Positions 18,465-28,427 of a stretch of DNA of 53,591 nt are shown here, one piece after another. The stretch's first letter is position 1, and the number at the start of each line of letters is the position of its first letter. The stretch covers positions 1-53,591 of the forward strand of contig NZ_BMIN01000025.1 of the NCBI RefSeq assembly GCF_014642405.1. The letters are read 5' to 3'. Source of the stretch: Pontibacillus salipaludis (lineage in GTDB: Bacteria; Bacillota; Bacilli; Bacillales; BH030062). The notes beneath the pieces were generated by a model, which saw only the letters and a list, made by a program, of their open reading frames with translations, made no database searches and was not told the DNA's origin. The position numbers were made by a program, and so were the translations under genes.

Positions 18465-19811
18465 TTACATAAACGGTAATTTAAATCCGCCGCCTTTACC
18501 TTTTTTACCTTTTTGGTTCGTCATCTGCTTCATCATTTTCTTCATGTCGTTGAACTGTTTTAATAAACGGTTCACTTCGGATACGTTTCGGCCGGAGCCT
18601 TTGGCAATTCGTTTTTTACGACTTGCGTTCATGATACTTGGGTCATTTCGTTCGGCTTTAGTCATGGATTGAATGATTGCTTCGATGTGATTTAATTGCT
18701 TCTCATCTATATTAGCATTCTTCAAACCTTTCATTTTATCAGCGCCTGGGATCATGCCGATTAGTTCATCGAGTGGTCCCATATTACGAACTTGGCCCAT
18801 TTGTTCTAAGAAATCGTCCAATGTGAAGGACGCGTCGCGCATTTTCTGCTCGAGTTCTTTCGCCTGGTCTTCGTTTACTTCAGACTGGGCTTTTTCAATT
18901 AACGTTAGTACGTCTCCCATACCTAAGATACGAGAAGCCATACGCTCAGGGTGGAATGCTTCTAGCTGGTCAAGTTTCTCACCCATACCTGCAAACTTAA
19001 TTGGTTTGTCTGTTACAGCTTTGATTGATAGCGCAGCACCACCACGGGTGTCACCATCTAATTTAGTTAGGACTACCCCGCTAACGTCTAGCTGCTCATT
19101 AAAAGATTCTGCTACGTTAACAGCATCTTGACCTGTCATCGCATCAACAACTAGGAAGACTTCATCGGGATTCACGTTTGAGTGAATTTCTTTCAACTCT
19201 CCCATAAGATTCTCGTCAATATGAAGACGACCAGCTGTATCAATAATGACATAGTCATTATGATTCTCTTTCGCTTGAGCAATTGCTTCATTAGCAATGT
19301 CAACTGGGTTTGCCTCTGTTCCTTTTGAGAAAACAGGCATATTAAGCTGAGTCCCAAGCGTCTCTAACTGGTTAATTGCAGCAGGACGGTAAACGTCAGC
19401 TGCTACTAGTAAAGGGTTCCTATTGTGGTTTTTACGAAGATGGTTAGCAAGTTTACCGGTAGTGGTAGTCTTACCAGCACCTTGAAGACCTACCATCATA
19501 ATAACTGTTGGTGGACGATTAGCCACAGCAATTTTGCTCTGGTCTCCTCCCATAAGATCAGTTAATTCTTCTTTCACCACTTTAATCACTTGTTGACCTG
19601 GAGTTAAACTTTGCATAACTTCTTGTCCAACCGCACGTTCTTTCACGCGTTTCACAAAGTCTTTTACAACTTTGAAGTTAACGTCCGCTTCAAGAAGCGC
19701 AAGGCGGACTTCACGGGTCATTTCTTTTACATCTGCTTCGGTTACCTTACCTTTGCCTTTGATCTTTTGGATCGAATTCTGCAGTCGGTCGGCTAAACCT
19801 TCGAATGCCAT
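18465..19811 (-). CDS. ffh: Signal recognition particle GTPase Ffh
   Basis: Ffh binds signal sequences and the 4.5S/6S RNA, and docks with FtsY at the membrane. The 448-residue protein has an N domain, the G domain with GLQGAGKTTTTGKLA near residue 108, DTAGRL and TKLDGDTRGG, and a C-terminal methionine-rich M domain ending KGGGFKLPFM. It follows ylxM by 13 bases. Downstream, where rpsP is normally close, there is an array of palindromic repeats and no ordinary terminator, so the repeats may also end this transcript. Confidence 0.98.
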   Translation of the reverse strand: MAFEGLADRLQNSIQKIKGKGKVTEADVKEMTREVRLALLEADVNFKVVKDFVKRVKERAVGQEVMQSLTPGQQVIKVVKEELTDLMGGDQSKIAVANRPPTVIMMVGLQGAGKTTTTGKLANHLRKNHNRNPLLVAADVYRPAAINQLETLGTQLNMPVFSKGTEANPVDIANEAIAQAKENHNDYVIIDTAGRLHIDENLMGELKEIHSNVNPDEVFLVVDAMTGQDAVNVAESFNEQLDVSGVVLTKLDGDTRGGAALSIKAVTDKPIKFAGMGEKLDQLEAFHPERMASRILGMGDVLTLIEKAQSEVNEDQAKELEQKMRDASFTLDDFLEQMGQVRNMGPLDELIGMIPGADKMKGLKNANIDEKQLNHIEAIIQSMTKAERNDPSIMNASRKKRIAKGSGRNVSEVNRLLKQFNDMKKMMKQMTNQKGKKGKGGGFKLPFM

Positions 19812-19824
19812 ATAAGCCGCCCTC

Positions 19825-20148
19825 CTAATCTAAGTTCTCAAGGGTCTCAATGATTTCTAACACGTCATCAGACCCTTTCTGAACGGAATCTTTCAATTGC
19901 TTCAACAACCTTTGTCGCTTTTCAAAACGATCGTATAAGTCTAACTTCTGTTCGTATTCTTCAAGCATTGTTTCTGTTCGTTTAATATTGTCATATACAG
20001 CCTGACGACTTACATTGAATGTTTCAGAGATCTCCCCTAAAGAATAATCTTCAAGGTAATAGTACTCCATATAACTTCGCTGTTTATCTGTCAGTAATTC
20101 TTGGTAAAAATCAAACAAATAGTTCATGCGTGTTGTTTTCTCAAGCAA
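19825..20148 (-). CDS. ylxM: YlxM family helix-turn-helix protein
   Basis: A small protein (107 residues) associated with ffh in Firmicutes and linked to the signal recognition particle. The TTG at 20146-20148 is the likely start: AAGGAG lies at 20157-20162 and [16 protein letters not shown] aligns with B. subtilis YlxM. A GTG three codons upstream overlaps the ribosome binding site. The sigma-like helix-turn-helix is around [21 protein letters not shown], and the C-terminal third is charged and helical. Confidence 0.92.
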   Translation of the reverse strand: MLEKTTRMNYLFDFYQELLTDKQRSYMEYYYLEDYSLGEISETFNVSRQAVYDNIKRTETMLEEYEQKLDLYDRFEKRQRLLKQLKDSVQKGSDDVLEIIETLENLD

Positions 20149-20235
20149 AGTAAGCACTCCTTGTTAAGTGAAATGCCTTTACATATACAAATAGTACAAA
20201 ATAAAGGTGTGATCTGTCAAGTTCATCCCGATGAA

Positions 20236-21501
20236 TTATTCTTGTTCTGACTCTTCAAGCATATCAGCAAATAGGCCATAAACGAAAGCATGGGCATCAA
20301 AGGATTGAAGATCTGTCACCTTTTCGCCTAGTCCTACGAACTTAACTGGTATATCTAATTCATTCCGTATCGCCATAACAATACCACCTTTAGCGGTACC
20401 ATCAAGTTTTGTCAGCACAATCCCAGACACATTCGTCGCTTCTGAGAAGGTCTTTGCTTGACTCAAGGCATTCTGACCTGTAGTGGCATCAAGAACTAGT
20501 AACGATTCATGAGGTGCGCCTGGTATTTCGCGTTCAATGACACGCTTCACTTTGGATAACTCGTTCATTAAGTTAACCTTGTTTTGCAAACGACCAGCTG
20601 TGTCGCATAGCAGTACATCTGCTCCCTTAGATTTTGCAGACTGAATACCGTCATAGATAACTGCAGCAGGGTCACTTCCTTCACTATGACGAATAACTGG
20701 TACTCCCACACGCTCGCCCCATACTTCAAGCTGTTCAATCGCACCGGCACGGAATGTGTCACCTGCTGCCATAACCACATTTTTTCCTTGCTGTTTAAGT
20801 CTGTGAGCCATCTTCCCAATTGTAGTTGTTTTCCCTACACCATTTACTCCTACAAAAAGAAGAACAGTAAGTCCGTCTTGATTAAACGTGATTTCTTCAA
20901 TTTCTTCGTCATCATCTCCATAATAGATGTCGACCAGTTTTTCTGAAATGACTTCGCGAACCTCACGAGTGTCTTTAATGTTACGACGCTTCACTTCCAT
21001 CTTTAATTCATCAATTAAATGCATAACTGTATTGACACCCACATCAGCAGAAATGAGAATCTCTTCTAGTTCTTCGAAGAAATCTTCGTCTACTGTACGA
21101 TAACGCGCAACAAGGTCATTCACTTTAGTCGCAAAAGAGTTACGGGTTTTCGCTAATCCCTTCTTAAACTTTGTGGATATGCTCTCTTTCTCTTCTACTT
21201 CTTCTACTTCTTCTACTTCTTCTTGTTCTTCTTGTTCTTCTTGTTCATCTTGTACGTATTCTGTAGTGTCTGGTTCAACAACCTCTTCCTCTTTAGATGG
21301 TTCTTCAACAACCACTTCAGAAGCAGGCTCGTTGACATCTTCTTGTACTTCCTCTTCTTCGGTTGAAGTGGAAAGGTCTTGATCCTCTTCTTCAGTTTGG
21401 TCCTCTTCAAGATTGTCTACGTCTTCTTTTTTACCGGAATCTTCTTGTACATGCTCATCTTCTTTTACGAATTTTTTTTTTAACTTCTTAAAAAATCCCA
21501 T
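20236..21501 (-). CDS. ftsY: Signal recognition particle receptor FtsY
   Basis: FtsY is the membrane-associated receptor for Ffh. The 421-residue protein starts with a lysine-rich stretch (MGFFKKLKKKFVKED) followed by a strongly acidic A domain of about 100 residues. The NG domains follow, with GVNGVGKTTTIGKMA, DTAGRLQNK and TKLDGTAKGG. The acidic domain is built partly from EEQ and EEV triplets encoded by 9-bp tandem repeats, so its length may vary between strains. The order smc-ftsY-ylxM-ffh is as in B. subtilis, with 16 bases between smc and ftsY. Confidence 0.97.
   Translation of the reverse strand: MGFFKKLKKKFVKEDEHVQEDSGKKEDVDNLEEDQTEEEDQDLSTSTEEEEVQEDVNEPASEVVVEEPSKEEEVVEPDTTEYVQDEQEEQEEQEEVEEVEEVEEKESISTKFKKGLAKTRNSFATKVNDLVARYRTVDEDFFEELEEILISADVGVNTVMHLIDELKMEVKRRNIKDTREVREVISEKLVDIYYGDDDEEIEEITFNQDGLTVLLFVGVNGVGKTTTIGKMAHRLKQQGKNVVMAAGDTFRAGAIEQLEVWGERVGVPVIRHSEGSDPAAVIYDGIQSAKSKGADVLLCDTAGRLQNKVNLMNELSKVKRVIEREIPGAPHESLLVLDATTGQNALSQAKTFSEATNVSGIVLTKLDGTAKGGIVMAIRNELDIPVKFVGLGEKVTDLQSFDAHAFVYGLFADMLEESEQE
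21192..21245. repeat. 9-bp tandem repeat inside ftsY
   Basis: Six consecutive 9-bp units on the plus strand: three CTTCTACTT then three CTTCTTGTT. They encode EEV and EEQ triplets in the acidic domain of FtsY. The repeat stays in frame whatever the copy number. Confidence 0.92.
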
Positions 21502-21517
21502 CTCACATACTTCCTTT

Positions 21518-24500
21518 CTACGAACGTTGTATTAATTCCTTAGTCTCTTCCAAACGAACAGAGACAAGTTTTGAGACACCAGACTCTTGCATCGTTACCC
21601 CATACAAGACATCCGATTCTTCCATCGTCCCTTTTCGGTGAGTAATGACGATAAACTGTGTTTTAGCACTAAATCGCTTTAAATACTGAGCAAATCGGGT
21701 CACATTTGCTTCATCAAGTGCTGCTTCTACTTCATCGAGTACACAGAATGGAACCGGCCTAACGTGAAGAATTGCAAACAGAAGAGCGATTGCTGTCAGT
21801 GCACGTTCCCCGCCAGATAATAATCCTAAATGCTGCAATTTCTTGCCTGGTGGTTGTGCTACTATTTCAATTCCTGTCTCTAAAATATTCTCAGGATCTG
21901 TCATTCTAAGGTCAGCCCTGCCACCTCCAAAGAGATCTTTAAAGACATGAGTGAACTCTTCACGGATTTGAACGAACGTACTTTCGAAACGACGCTCCAT
22001 CTCTCCATCCATCTCCGAAATCACACCGAATAACGTATCTTTAGCCTCTAGTAAGTCTGTTTGTTGATCAGTTAAGAATGTGTGACGTTCTTTAATGCGA
22101 TCATACTCTTCAATGGCTCCTATATTGACGGTTCCTAATTCATCAATAGCAAGACGAATAAGCTTTACTTGTCTCTTCGTAGCATCAATATCTTCTACTT
22201 CAGGATAAGTCGCTTTTGCCTTCTCATAAGAAAGCATGTATTCAGTCCTAAGGTGTTCTAGTCGATTTTCAAGTTCTACATCAAGACGGTTGGCTTTAAC
22301 CTCTTTATCTTGTATATCTTGCACCAAGGATTGGTGCATCCTTTTGTTCTCTTTCAGCTCAGCCTCGATGTCTTGAATCTTTTCGGAACGATTGGTGCGA
22401 TCTTCACGTTTACTACGTATCAGTTCACTTTTCGTTTCTTTTTGGTGTCGCTTTGCTTCAATTTGAGCATCAATTTCTTCTTCCGTTTCTTTAGACTCAG
22501 CAATATCTTTTAACTGATCAAGCTGAGATTGTTGTTCTTGTTTGGAAGACTGCACTTCTTCTAATTGAACGAGGAGAGCTTCTGTTTTTTCCTGCTGGTT
22601 TTTCACTTGTGTTTGCTGCTCAGCATACTCAATTTGTAACTGGTTTAGATCTTGTTGAAGTTGATCATAACTGGCTTTTTGAGTCGTTTGCTGTTCTGTT
22701 AGTTGATCAATTTCTTTCTGAATGTTAATGAGATTCTCTTCAATCGTTTCTAGTTCAGTTGTTAATTTCTTATTCCGCTCTTGTAGAGAAGATCGGTCAT
22801 CATCAAATTGAGCTTTGTCTTGGTCATAAAGGGAAAGCTGATCGTTTAAATTTTGTTCTTGTAATTCAAGTTCCCTCAAGCGTCCCCTGCTTGCTTGTTC
22901 TTCAAGCCTTGATGATTCAAGTTGCTGTTGTAAAGTCGAGCGTTTTTCTTTCTTCTCTTTAATTTTCTCTTTTAAGTCCTTAACTGTTTGCTCATATTGT
23001 GTGCTTCTTTGCTCAAATTGAGTTAACTTTTCTTGTAACTCCTGTAGCTCTTGATCTCTTGTAAAAAGCGACTGGTTACTCTTTTTCTGCGCGCCACCTG
23101 TCATGGAACCACCAGGATTTACTACATCCCCTTCCAATGTCACAACGCGGAAACGCCTCCCCGTTGCTTTTGCGATCTCATTGGCTTCCTTTAATGACTC
23201 AGCTATGATTACATGCCCCATAAGGTGTTGAATGGCTTTGGAGAAGTGCTCTTCATATTGAACCAGCTCAGAAGCTACCCCGACAAAACCTTTTATTCCT
23301 TTAGCTGTATTTAATTTTTCTGAAGGAATATATTTTGGTTGAATCGTAGGAAGTGGCAAGAACGTCGCCCTACCTCTGTTGGTTTGCTTTAACCAGTTAA
23401 TGGTCTTACGAGCAGTGGCTTCATCTTCCATCACAACATGCTGGGCCGCTCCACCAAGCGTTGTTTCAATAGCTGTTACATAATTTTTAGGAATATCAAT
23501 AAGTTCAGCAACGGCACCTTTAACGCCTTTTAGTTCACCAGACTCTCTTGCCTTTAAGACTTCTTTTACACCTTGGAAAAACCCTGCAAAATCTTCTTTT
23601 AAGTCTTCTAGCATTTCTTTTTTAGAACGTAATTTCTCTAAATGTTGATAGCCTTGATAAAGTTTAGATTGCTTCTCCTGATACTCTTTCTCTTCATGGT
23701 CAAGCTCTGTTTTAACACGATTTAAACTTTGCTCTTGTTCCGTTCGTTTAGCTGTAACCGTTTCGAGTTCTTGTTCTAAAGTCCCTTTTTGTTTTTGGAT
23801 CGCATCACGGTCATCAATGAGGTCTTTAAATTTACCTTCTAGACGAGTCGTTCTTACATCAAACTGCTCTAATTGTTGGCTTACAGACTGACGTTCGTTA
23901 CGTTTGGCAGCCTGCTCATTAAGCTGTTCAATATAATCACTCTTTAAGCTTTCTATTTTTTCTTCCTGATTGCTTTCTAATTGATTAAGTTGTTCCCGTA
24001 CTTTATTTAACTTTTCTTTTGTCGTATTAGCTTGGGATGTGACACGATCTAACTTAGACTGTTCTTGTTCATATTGTCCTTGAACAGTTTCTTCACGGCC
24101 CTGAAGTTTACTAACATCCTCTTCTAGTTTGGAGCGGTTTTCAGTGTAATGTTTCTGACGTTCACTAAATAACTCTTTCTTTCCTTCAAGGTTTTCAAGC
24201 TCCTGGGTTAAAACCAGTAAAGCTTCTTGCAACCCTTCAACAGAGTCATCTAACGCTTTCATTTCGTTTCGCTCTTCTTCCACATTTGCTTCTTGATTTG
24301 AAGTAAGCGCACGCAATTCTTGTTCCCGAGCTTTTTGTGTTTCTAAATCTTTTAACAACGCTTCCCAATCAGCGTGTATGGTCTCTATTTCTGCTACCAT
24401 TAGAGAAACTTCATAATTCTCAAGCTCTTCTTTCTTCTCAAGGTAATCTTTTGCAATAGCAGCTTGCTCTTTTAATGGCTCTAATTGACCTTCAATCTCA

Positions 24501-25087
24501 TAAATAATATCCTCTACGCGGTTCAAGTTTTCTTGAGTTTCCGCTAACTTGTACTCTGCTTTTTGTTTACGTTTCTTATATTTAAGAACACCAGCAGCCT
24601 CTTCAAAAATGGACCTGCGCTCTTCAGCTTTTGAGCTTAAAATCTCTTCTACCTTTCCTTGCGAGATTATAGAGAATGCTTCCCTCCCGAGACCGGAGTC
24701 CATAAACAAGTCGATGATATCTTTCAAACGACACGCCTGTTTATTAATAAGGAATTCACTTTCCCCAGATCGGTACACTCTTCGTGTGACGGAAACTTCC
24801 TGATAATCAAGAGGTAGTGTGTTGTCTTCATTATCTAGCGTTAATGTAACTTCTGCAAAATTAAGCGGTTTACGGGAATCACTCCCCTGAAAGATAATAT
24901 CCTCCATTTTAGAGCCACGAAGAGACCTAGCTGATTGCTCACCTAGAACCCATCTTATAGCATCTGTGATATTACTTTTCCCGCTTCCGTTCGGACCTAC
25001 TACTGAGGTGACGCCTGGCACAAAATCTACAGTAATCCGTTCGGCAAACGATTTAAATCCTACTGTATCTAAACGTTTGAGGAACAT
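21518..25087 (-). CDS. smc: Chromosome segregation protein SMC
   Basis: SMC forms the ring of the Smc-ScpAB condensin. The 1189-residue protein has Walker A GPNGSGKSN at residues 32-40 and two long coiled coils rich in E, Q, K and L. The central hinge is near residues 515-650 (GVKGAVAELIDIPKNYVTA and a following GGAAQHVV). The C-terminal signature is LLSGGERALTAIALLFAI, with Walker B FCVLDEVEAALDEAN. The ATG follows TAGGAGGAAGTTAAC. In B. subtilis rnc lies directly upstream; here a plus-strand DUF1128 gene intervenes. Confidence 0.98.
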   Translation of the reverse strand: MFLKRLDTVGFKSFAERITVDFVPGVTSVVGPNGSGKSNITDAIRWVLGEQSARSLRGSKMEDIIFQGSDSRKPLNFAEVTLTLDNEDNTLPLDYQEVSVTRRVYRSGESEFLINKQACRLKDIIDLFMDSGLGREAFSIISQGKVEEILSSKAEERRSIFEEAAGVLKYKKRKQKAEYKLAETQENLNRVEDIIYEIEGQLEPLKEQAAIAKDYLEKKEELENYEVSLMVAEIETIHADWEALLKDLETQKAREQELRALTSNQEANVEEERNEMKALDDSVEGLQEALLVLTQELENLEGKKELFSERQKHYTENRSKLEEDVSKLQGREETVQGQYEQEQSKLDRVTSQANTTKEKLNKVREQLNQLESNQEEKIESLKSDYIEQLNEQAAKRNERQSVSQQLEQFDVRTTRLEGKFKDLIDDRDAIQKQKGTLEQELETVTAKRTEQEQSLNRVKTELDHEEKEYQEKQSKLYQGYQHLEKLRSKKEMLEDLKEDFAGFFQGVKEVLKARESGELKGVKGAVAELIDIPKNYVTAIETTLGGAAQHVVMEDEATARKTINWLKQTNRGRATFLPLPTIQPKYIPSEKLNTAKGIKGFVGVASELVQYEEHFSKAIQHLMGHVIIAESLKEANEIAKATGRRFRVVTLEGDVVNPGGSMTGGAQKKSNQSLFTRDQELQELQEKLTQFEQRSTQYEQTVKDLKEKIKEKKEKRSTLQQQLESSRLEEQASRGRLRELELQEQNLNDQLSLYDQDKAQFDDDRSSLQERNKKLTTELETIEENLINIQKEIDQLTEQQTTQKASYDQLQQDLNQLQIEYAEQQTQVKNQQEKTEALLVQLEEVQSSKQEQQSQLDQLKDIAESKETEEEIDAQIEAKRHQKETKSELIRSKREDRTNRSEKIQDIEAELKENKRMHQSLVQDIQDKEVKANRLDVELENRLEHLRTEYMLSYEKAKATYPEVEDIDATKRQVKLIRLAIDELGTVNIGAIEEYDRIKERHTFLTDQQTDLLEAKDTLFGVISEMDGEMERRFESTFVQIREEFTHVFKDLFGGGRADLRMTDPENILETGIEIVAQPPGKKLQHLGLLSGGERALTAIALLFAILHVRPVPFCVLDEVEAALDEANVTRFAQYLKRFSAKTQFIVITHRKGTMEESDVLYGVTMQESGVSKLVSVRLEETKELIQRS

Positions 25088-25223
25088 GTTAACTTCCTCC
25101 TATGTAAAACTATTTTTTGTATTTCTGCGATGAATAATTTCAATTTCAACTCATTTATTTTATCATAAACTATAAGGTGTTAGAAGAAAGCATTCTAGTA
25201 ATGATGAAAGAGGAGAGATTTCT

Positions 25224-25454
25224 ATGGATTTAAGTACCCCAACAAATGATAATTTAGTGTTTATGATTAACACTCTAGCCGAGCAGCTTCAGGTTGTTAA
25301 CCGTGGTTTAATGGACCCTGAAGACTACGACATCAAGCATTATGAAGACATTAAAGACATGTACGACATGGTCCAAATGAAAAAAGGACAACTTAGCGTA
25401 TCAGAACTCCAAGCTGTTGTTGGTGAACTAGGTAAATACCGCGTTAAAGCATAA
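25224..25454 (+). CDS. DUF1128 (UPF0435) family protein
   Basis: A 76-residue acidic protein matching the YfkK/DUF1128 pattern: VNRGLMDPEDYDIKHYEDIK then DMYDMVQMKKGQLSVSELQAV. The function is unknown. It is a monocistronic plus-strand gene between smc and rnc, which both run the other way. It has a good ribosome binding site (AGAGGAGAGATTTCT) and a strong terminator of its own. In B. subtilis the homologue lies elsewhere, so this looks like a lineage-specific insertion into a conserved block. Confidence 0.85.
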   Translation: MDLSTPTNDNLVFMINTLAEQLQVVNRGLMDPEDYDIKHYEDIKDMYDMVQMKKGQLSVSELQAVVGELGKYRVKA

Positions 25455-25460
25455 GCATTT

Positions 25461-25489
25461 AAGACGAGCCTTCTAAACAGGCTCGTCTT
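25461..25489 (+). terminator. Terminator of the DUF1128 gene
   Basis: AAGACGAGCCT pairs with AGGCTCGTCTT around a seven-base loop, followed by a run of Ts. Confidence 0.93.
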
Positions 25490-25622
25490 TTTTTTCAATT
25501 ATAACTCGAGGTCCGTGCCCCAGACACATCAACCACTAAACCAACGTAACGGCCCCATCCAAAACTAAGGTAACTCAGCTTCTGCGCTTATCTTGAAAAA
25601 CACCACAGCCTATTACAGATAG

Positions 25623-25654
25623 AAAAAGCTGCTAGCGGGAGCCAGCAGCTTTTT
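25623..25654 (-). terminator. rnc terminator
   Basis: AAAAAGCTGCT pairs with AGCAGCTTTTT around a ten-base loop, overlapping the rnc stop. The stem is symmetric and so could act in both directions. The 130 bases between it and the previous terminator hold nothing I recognise. Confidence 0.8.
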
Positions 25655-26342
25655 AAACCTCTATATCGAAAGCATCAAGTGCTTCCTTTGCAGCATTTTG
25701 TTCTGCTTCTTTTTTCGTTCGACCAATGCCAACACCAGAACGGTCACCTTGTATAAAAACGTGGGCGATAAATTCACGATTATGAGCTGGGCCTCTTTCT
25801 TCCACGATCTCATATTCTATAACGCCATTACGCTCTCTTTGGACCACTTCTTGTAATTGACTTTTATAATCCATCGCATGCGAAAAAGCACCTTTATGAA
25901 TTTTAGGGTAGACAAACTCTTCAAGAAATCGAATAACAGTCTGGAAGCCTTGATCCAAATAAATAGCTCCGATAAACGCTTCAAATACGTCTGCTAACAG
26001 AGCAGGACGCTCACGACCACCTGTCATTTCTTCTCCTTTGCCTAAGAAGATCAGGTCACTGAAATGTAAATCATTTGCGAAACGAACGAGTGAGGCTTCA
26101 CAAACAATTGAAGCGCGATATTTCGTTAATTCGCCTTCAGTCATCTCTGGATGCTTACGGTATAGATATTGAGATATTGCTAATTCTAATACTGCATCCC
26201 CTAAAAATTCTAATCGTTCATTGTCGTCATATTCTCGGGTGCGATGCTCATTCACATAGGATGAATGGGTGAAAGCCTGTTCTAATAACTTTTTACTCTC
26301 AAAGGTTATCCCAATCCTATTTTGAAATTTCGTGAAATCCAC
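25653..26342 (-). CDS. rnc: Ribonuclease III
   Basis: RNase III cleaves double-stranded RNA, including rRNA precursors. The 229-residue protein has the nuclease signature [16 protein letters not shown] near residue 42 with its acidic metal ligands, and the second acidic pair in [19 protein letters not shown]-terminal double-stranded RNA-binding domain has [11 protein letters not shown] and [16 protein letters not shown]. It lies downstream of acpP after a hairpin, the usual Bacillus order. Confidence 0.97.
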   Translation of the reverse strand: MDFTKFQNRIGITFESKKLLEQAFTHSSYVNEHRTREYDDNERLEFLGDAVLELAISQYLYRKHPEMTEGELTKYRASIVCEASLVRFANDLHFSDLIFLGKGEEMTGGRERPALLADVFEAFIGAIYLDQGFQTVIRFLEEFVYPKIHKGAFSHAMDYKSQLQEVVQRERNGVIEYEIVEERGPAHNREFIAHVFIQGDRSGVGIGRTKKEAEQNAAKEALDAFDIEV

Positions 26343-26383
26343 TGTCTCATGCCACCTATTCTTATTATTAGAATTACATACAG

Positions 26384-26412
26384 AGAAAGTCTCGCATCTT
26401 GCGAGACTTTCT
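26384..26412 (-). terminator. Hairpin between acpP and rnc
   Basis: AGAAAGTCTCGC pairs perfectly with GCGAGACTTTCT around a five-base loop. The T-tract on the minus strand is interrupted, so it may be a partial terminator or a processing/stability hairpin for the acpP message. Confidence 0.75.
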
Positions 26413-26422
26413 TACTTTATTG

Positions 26423-26653
26423 TTACTTGCTGTTTATGTAATTCACAGCATCGCCAACTGTCTCAATTTTCTCTGCATCTTCATCAGAGATCTCCATGTC
26501 GAACTCATCTTCAAGTTCCATAACAAGCTCAACCACATCTAGTGAGTCTGCTTCTAGGTCATCTTTAAAGGAAGCTTCCATGGTTACTTTTGAGTCGTCT
26601 ACATCTAGACGTTCAACAACTATGCCTTTTACTCGTTCAAATACATCTGCCAT
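26423..26653 (-). CDS. acpP: Acyl carrier protein
   Basis: The carrier of growing fatty acyl chains. It is 76 residues and very acidic, with the phosphopantetheine attachment serine S37 in [10 protein letters not shown]. The ATG follows a strong AGGGAGGTGAACAACG. It is separated from fabG by 88 bases that include a good TATAAT, so it may have its own promoter as well as read-through from fapR-plsX-fabD-fabG. Confidence 0.98.
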   Translation of the reverse strand: MADVFERVKGIVVERLDVDDSKVTMEASFKDDLEADSLDVVELVMELEDEFDMEISDEDAEKIETVGDAVNYINSK

Positions 26654-26741
26654 CGTTGTTCACCTCCCTTCAGTAATTATAGAAGATTTTGCTTTAAAAT
26701 ACTAGGTCATGACAAGATTTTATCTTGGATCTTAATAAAAT

Positions 26742-27482
26742 TTACATGACCATGCCGCCATCTACATGAAGGGTTTGCCCTGTCATATAGTTGGCATCGT
26801 CAGACGCTAAGAAACGAACAACCTTTGCGATATCTTCACCTTGTCCTAAACGAGACAATGGAATCATCGATTGCATACTCTCAACTTGTTCATCTGTCAG
26901 TTCATCTGTCATATCTGTTTCAATAAATCCTGGTGCAACGGCATTTACAAGAATATTACGAGCAGCTAGTTCTTTAGCTGAGGTCTTCGTTAATCCGATC
27001 ACACCTGCTTTAGCGGCTACATAGTTAGCTTGTCCTGGGTTTCCACTAACACCAACAACTGAAGCTATATTTATAATTTTTCCGCCTTTTTGCTTCATCA
27101 TTGGACGTGTTACAGCTTTGGTTGTCAAGAATACACCTTTAAGGTTCGTATCTATAACCTGATCAAACTCTTCTTCTTTCATTCGCATAAGAAGGTTATC
27201 ACGCGTTATACCAGCGTTATTGATTAATAGATCAATACGACCAAATGTTTCAGTAACTTGTTTCACCATTGCTTTTACTTCTTCTTCTGATGATACATTG
27301 GCTTGGATCTTAATACCTTCAGTTCCTAAAGAAGTGATTTCATCAACAACGTCTTGAGCCTTTTGTTCGCTACCCGCATAGTTCACAGCTACTTTAGCTC
27401 CTTGTCTTGCTAGCTCTAAAGCGATAGCACGGCCGATACCGCGAGATGCACCAGTTACAAGGGCAACTTTACCTTCAAGCAT
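26742..27482 (-). CDS. fabG: 3-oxoacyl-[acyl-carrier-protein] reductase
   Basis: FabG carries out the NADPH-dependent first reduction in each elongation cycle. The 246-residue short-chain dehydrogenase has the cofactor motif TGASRGIG at residues 10-17, NNAG at 88-91, and the catalytic S141, Y154 and K158. It is three bases after fabD in the fapR-plsX-fabD-fabG operon. Confidence 0.98.
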   Translation of the reverse strand: MLEGKVALVTGASRGIGRAIALELARQGAKVAVNYAGSEQKAQDVVDEITSLGTEGIKIQANVSSEEEVKAMVKQVTETFGRIDLLINNAGITRDNLLMRMKEEEFDQVIDTNLKGVFLTTKAVTRPMMKQKGGKIINIASVVGVSGNPGQANYVAAKAGVIGLTKTSAKELAARNILVNAVAPGFIETDMTDELTDEQVESMQSMIPLSRLGQGEDIAKVVRFLASDDANYMTGQTLHVDGGMVM

Positions 27483-27485
27483 TTG

Positions 27486-28427
27486 TTAGTCCTCCTTATA
27501 CCATTCCAGAAATGCCTCTAAGCTCTCTGGGTCTTGGATATTAAATGTTTTCATTCGTCGATTAACTTTACGGATCAAGCCGCTTAAGACTTTTCCATTT
27601 CCAACCTCTACAAAGGCATCAATGTCTTGGTCCATCATATAGCGAATCGTTTCTTCAAAGCGAACCGGAGAATATAGTTGTTCAACTAAAGAATCAAAGA
27701 TTTGATCTTTATCTTGAACAGGCTTTGCGGTTACATTGGCTACAACCGGAACTTCAGCCTCTTTTAAAGAAACACCTTTTAGTTCTGACTCAAATTGCTC
27801 ACTTGCAGGCTTCATTAGACGTGAGTGGAAAGGTCCGCTCACATTAAGAGGTAGTGCACGCTTTGCTCCCTCTTCTTTCAAACGTACACACGCTTCGTCT
27901 ACGCCTTCTTTTGAACCTGATATAACAATTTGACCAGGGCAGTTATAATTGGCAACTTCTACAACTTCCCCCTCATCCCGAATTGCTGAAGTTACACGTT
28001 CGATTGTTTCAACATCTAATCCGAGTACTGCCGCCATGGAACCTTGCCCAGCTGGAACTGCTTCTTCCATAAGCTGACCACGCTTTTGTACTAAAGACAA
28101 TGCTTCTTCTTGTGACATTGTCCCAGCAGCTACATGAGCGCTATACTCCCCTAAACTGTGACCTGCAACAAGTTCAGGTTTGATGCCTTCATCTTTAAGT
28201 AATTGAACGATCGATGTACTTAGTAAAAGAAGAGCTGGTTGCGCATGCTCTGTTTTCGTTAACGTTTCCTCTGGCCCTTCTAACATGTATTGACTGAGAG
28301 AAACGCCTAAGCGATCGTCAGCTTTAGCGAACTGCTCTCTTACACTTTCATATTGATCATAGAAAGACTTTCCCATACCAACTTCTTGAGAACCTTGTCC
28401 TGGAAAGACAAAAGCTATTCTTTTCAT
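27486..28427 (-). CDS. fabD: Malonyl-CoA:ACP transacylase
   Basis: FabD moves malonyl groups from CoA to ACP. The 313-residue protein begins with the typical [14 protein letters not shown]. It has the nucleophile S91 in [10 protein letters not shown] and the catalytic H201 in SGPFHSRLM. It overlaps plsX by four bases, consistent with translational coupling. Confidence 0.98.
   Translation of the reverse strand: MKRIAFVFPGQGSQEVGMGKSFYDQYESVREQFAKADDRLGVSLSQYMLEGPEETLTKTEHAQPALLLLSTSIVQLLKDEGIKPELVAGHSLGEYSAHVAAGTMSQEEALSLVQKRGQLMEEAVPAGQGSMAAVLGLDVETIERVTSAIRDEGEVVEVANYNCPGQIVISGSKEGVDEACVRLKEEGAKRALPLNVSGPFHSRLMKPASEQFESELKGVSLKEAEVPVVANVTAKPVQDKDQIFDSLVEQLYSPVRFEETIRYMMDQDIDAFVEVGNGKVLSGLIRKVNRRMKTFNIQDPESLEAFLEWYKED

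Noticed and set aside
18100-18465. CRISPR-like array in the ffh-rpsP gap
   Set aside because: The period (~119 bases), palindromic unit structure and lack of short identical repeats with unique spacers do not fit CRISPR; no cas genes are present.
21173-21382. Serine/threonine-rich plus-strand frame opposite ftsY
   Set aside because: It is the complement of the acidic-domain repeat in ftsY; its composition is a consequence of the GAA/GAG codons on the other strand.
26690-26712. Second FapR site upstream of acpP, around ACTAGGT
   Set aside because: Only the five-base core matches well; overall about 11 of 17 positions agree, which is close to chance here.
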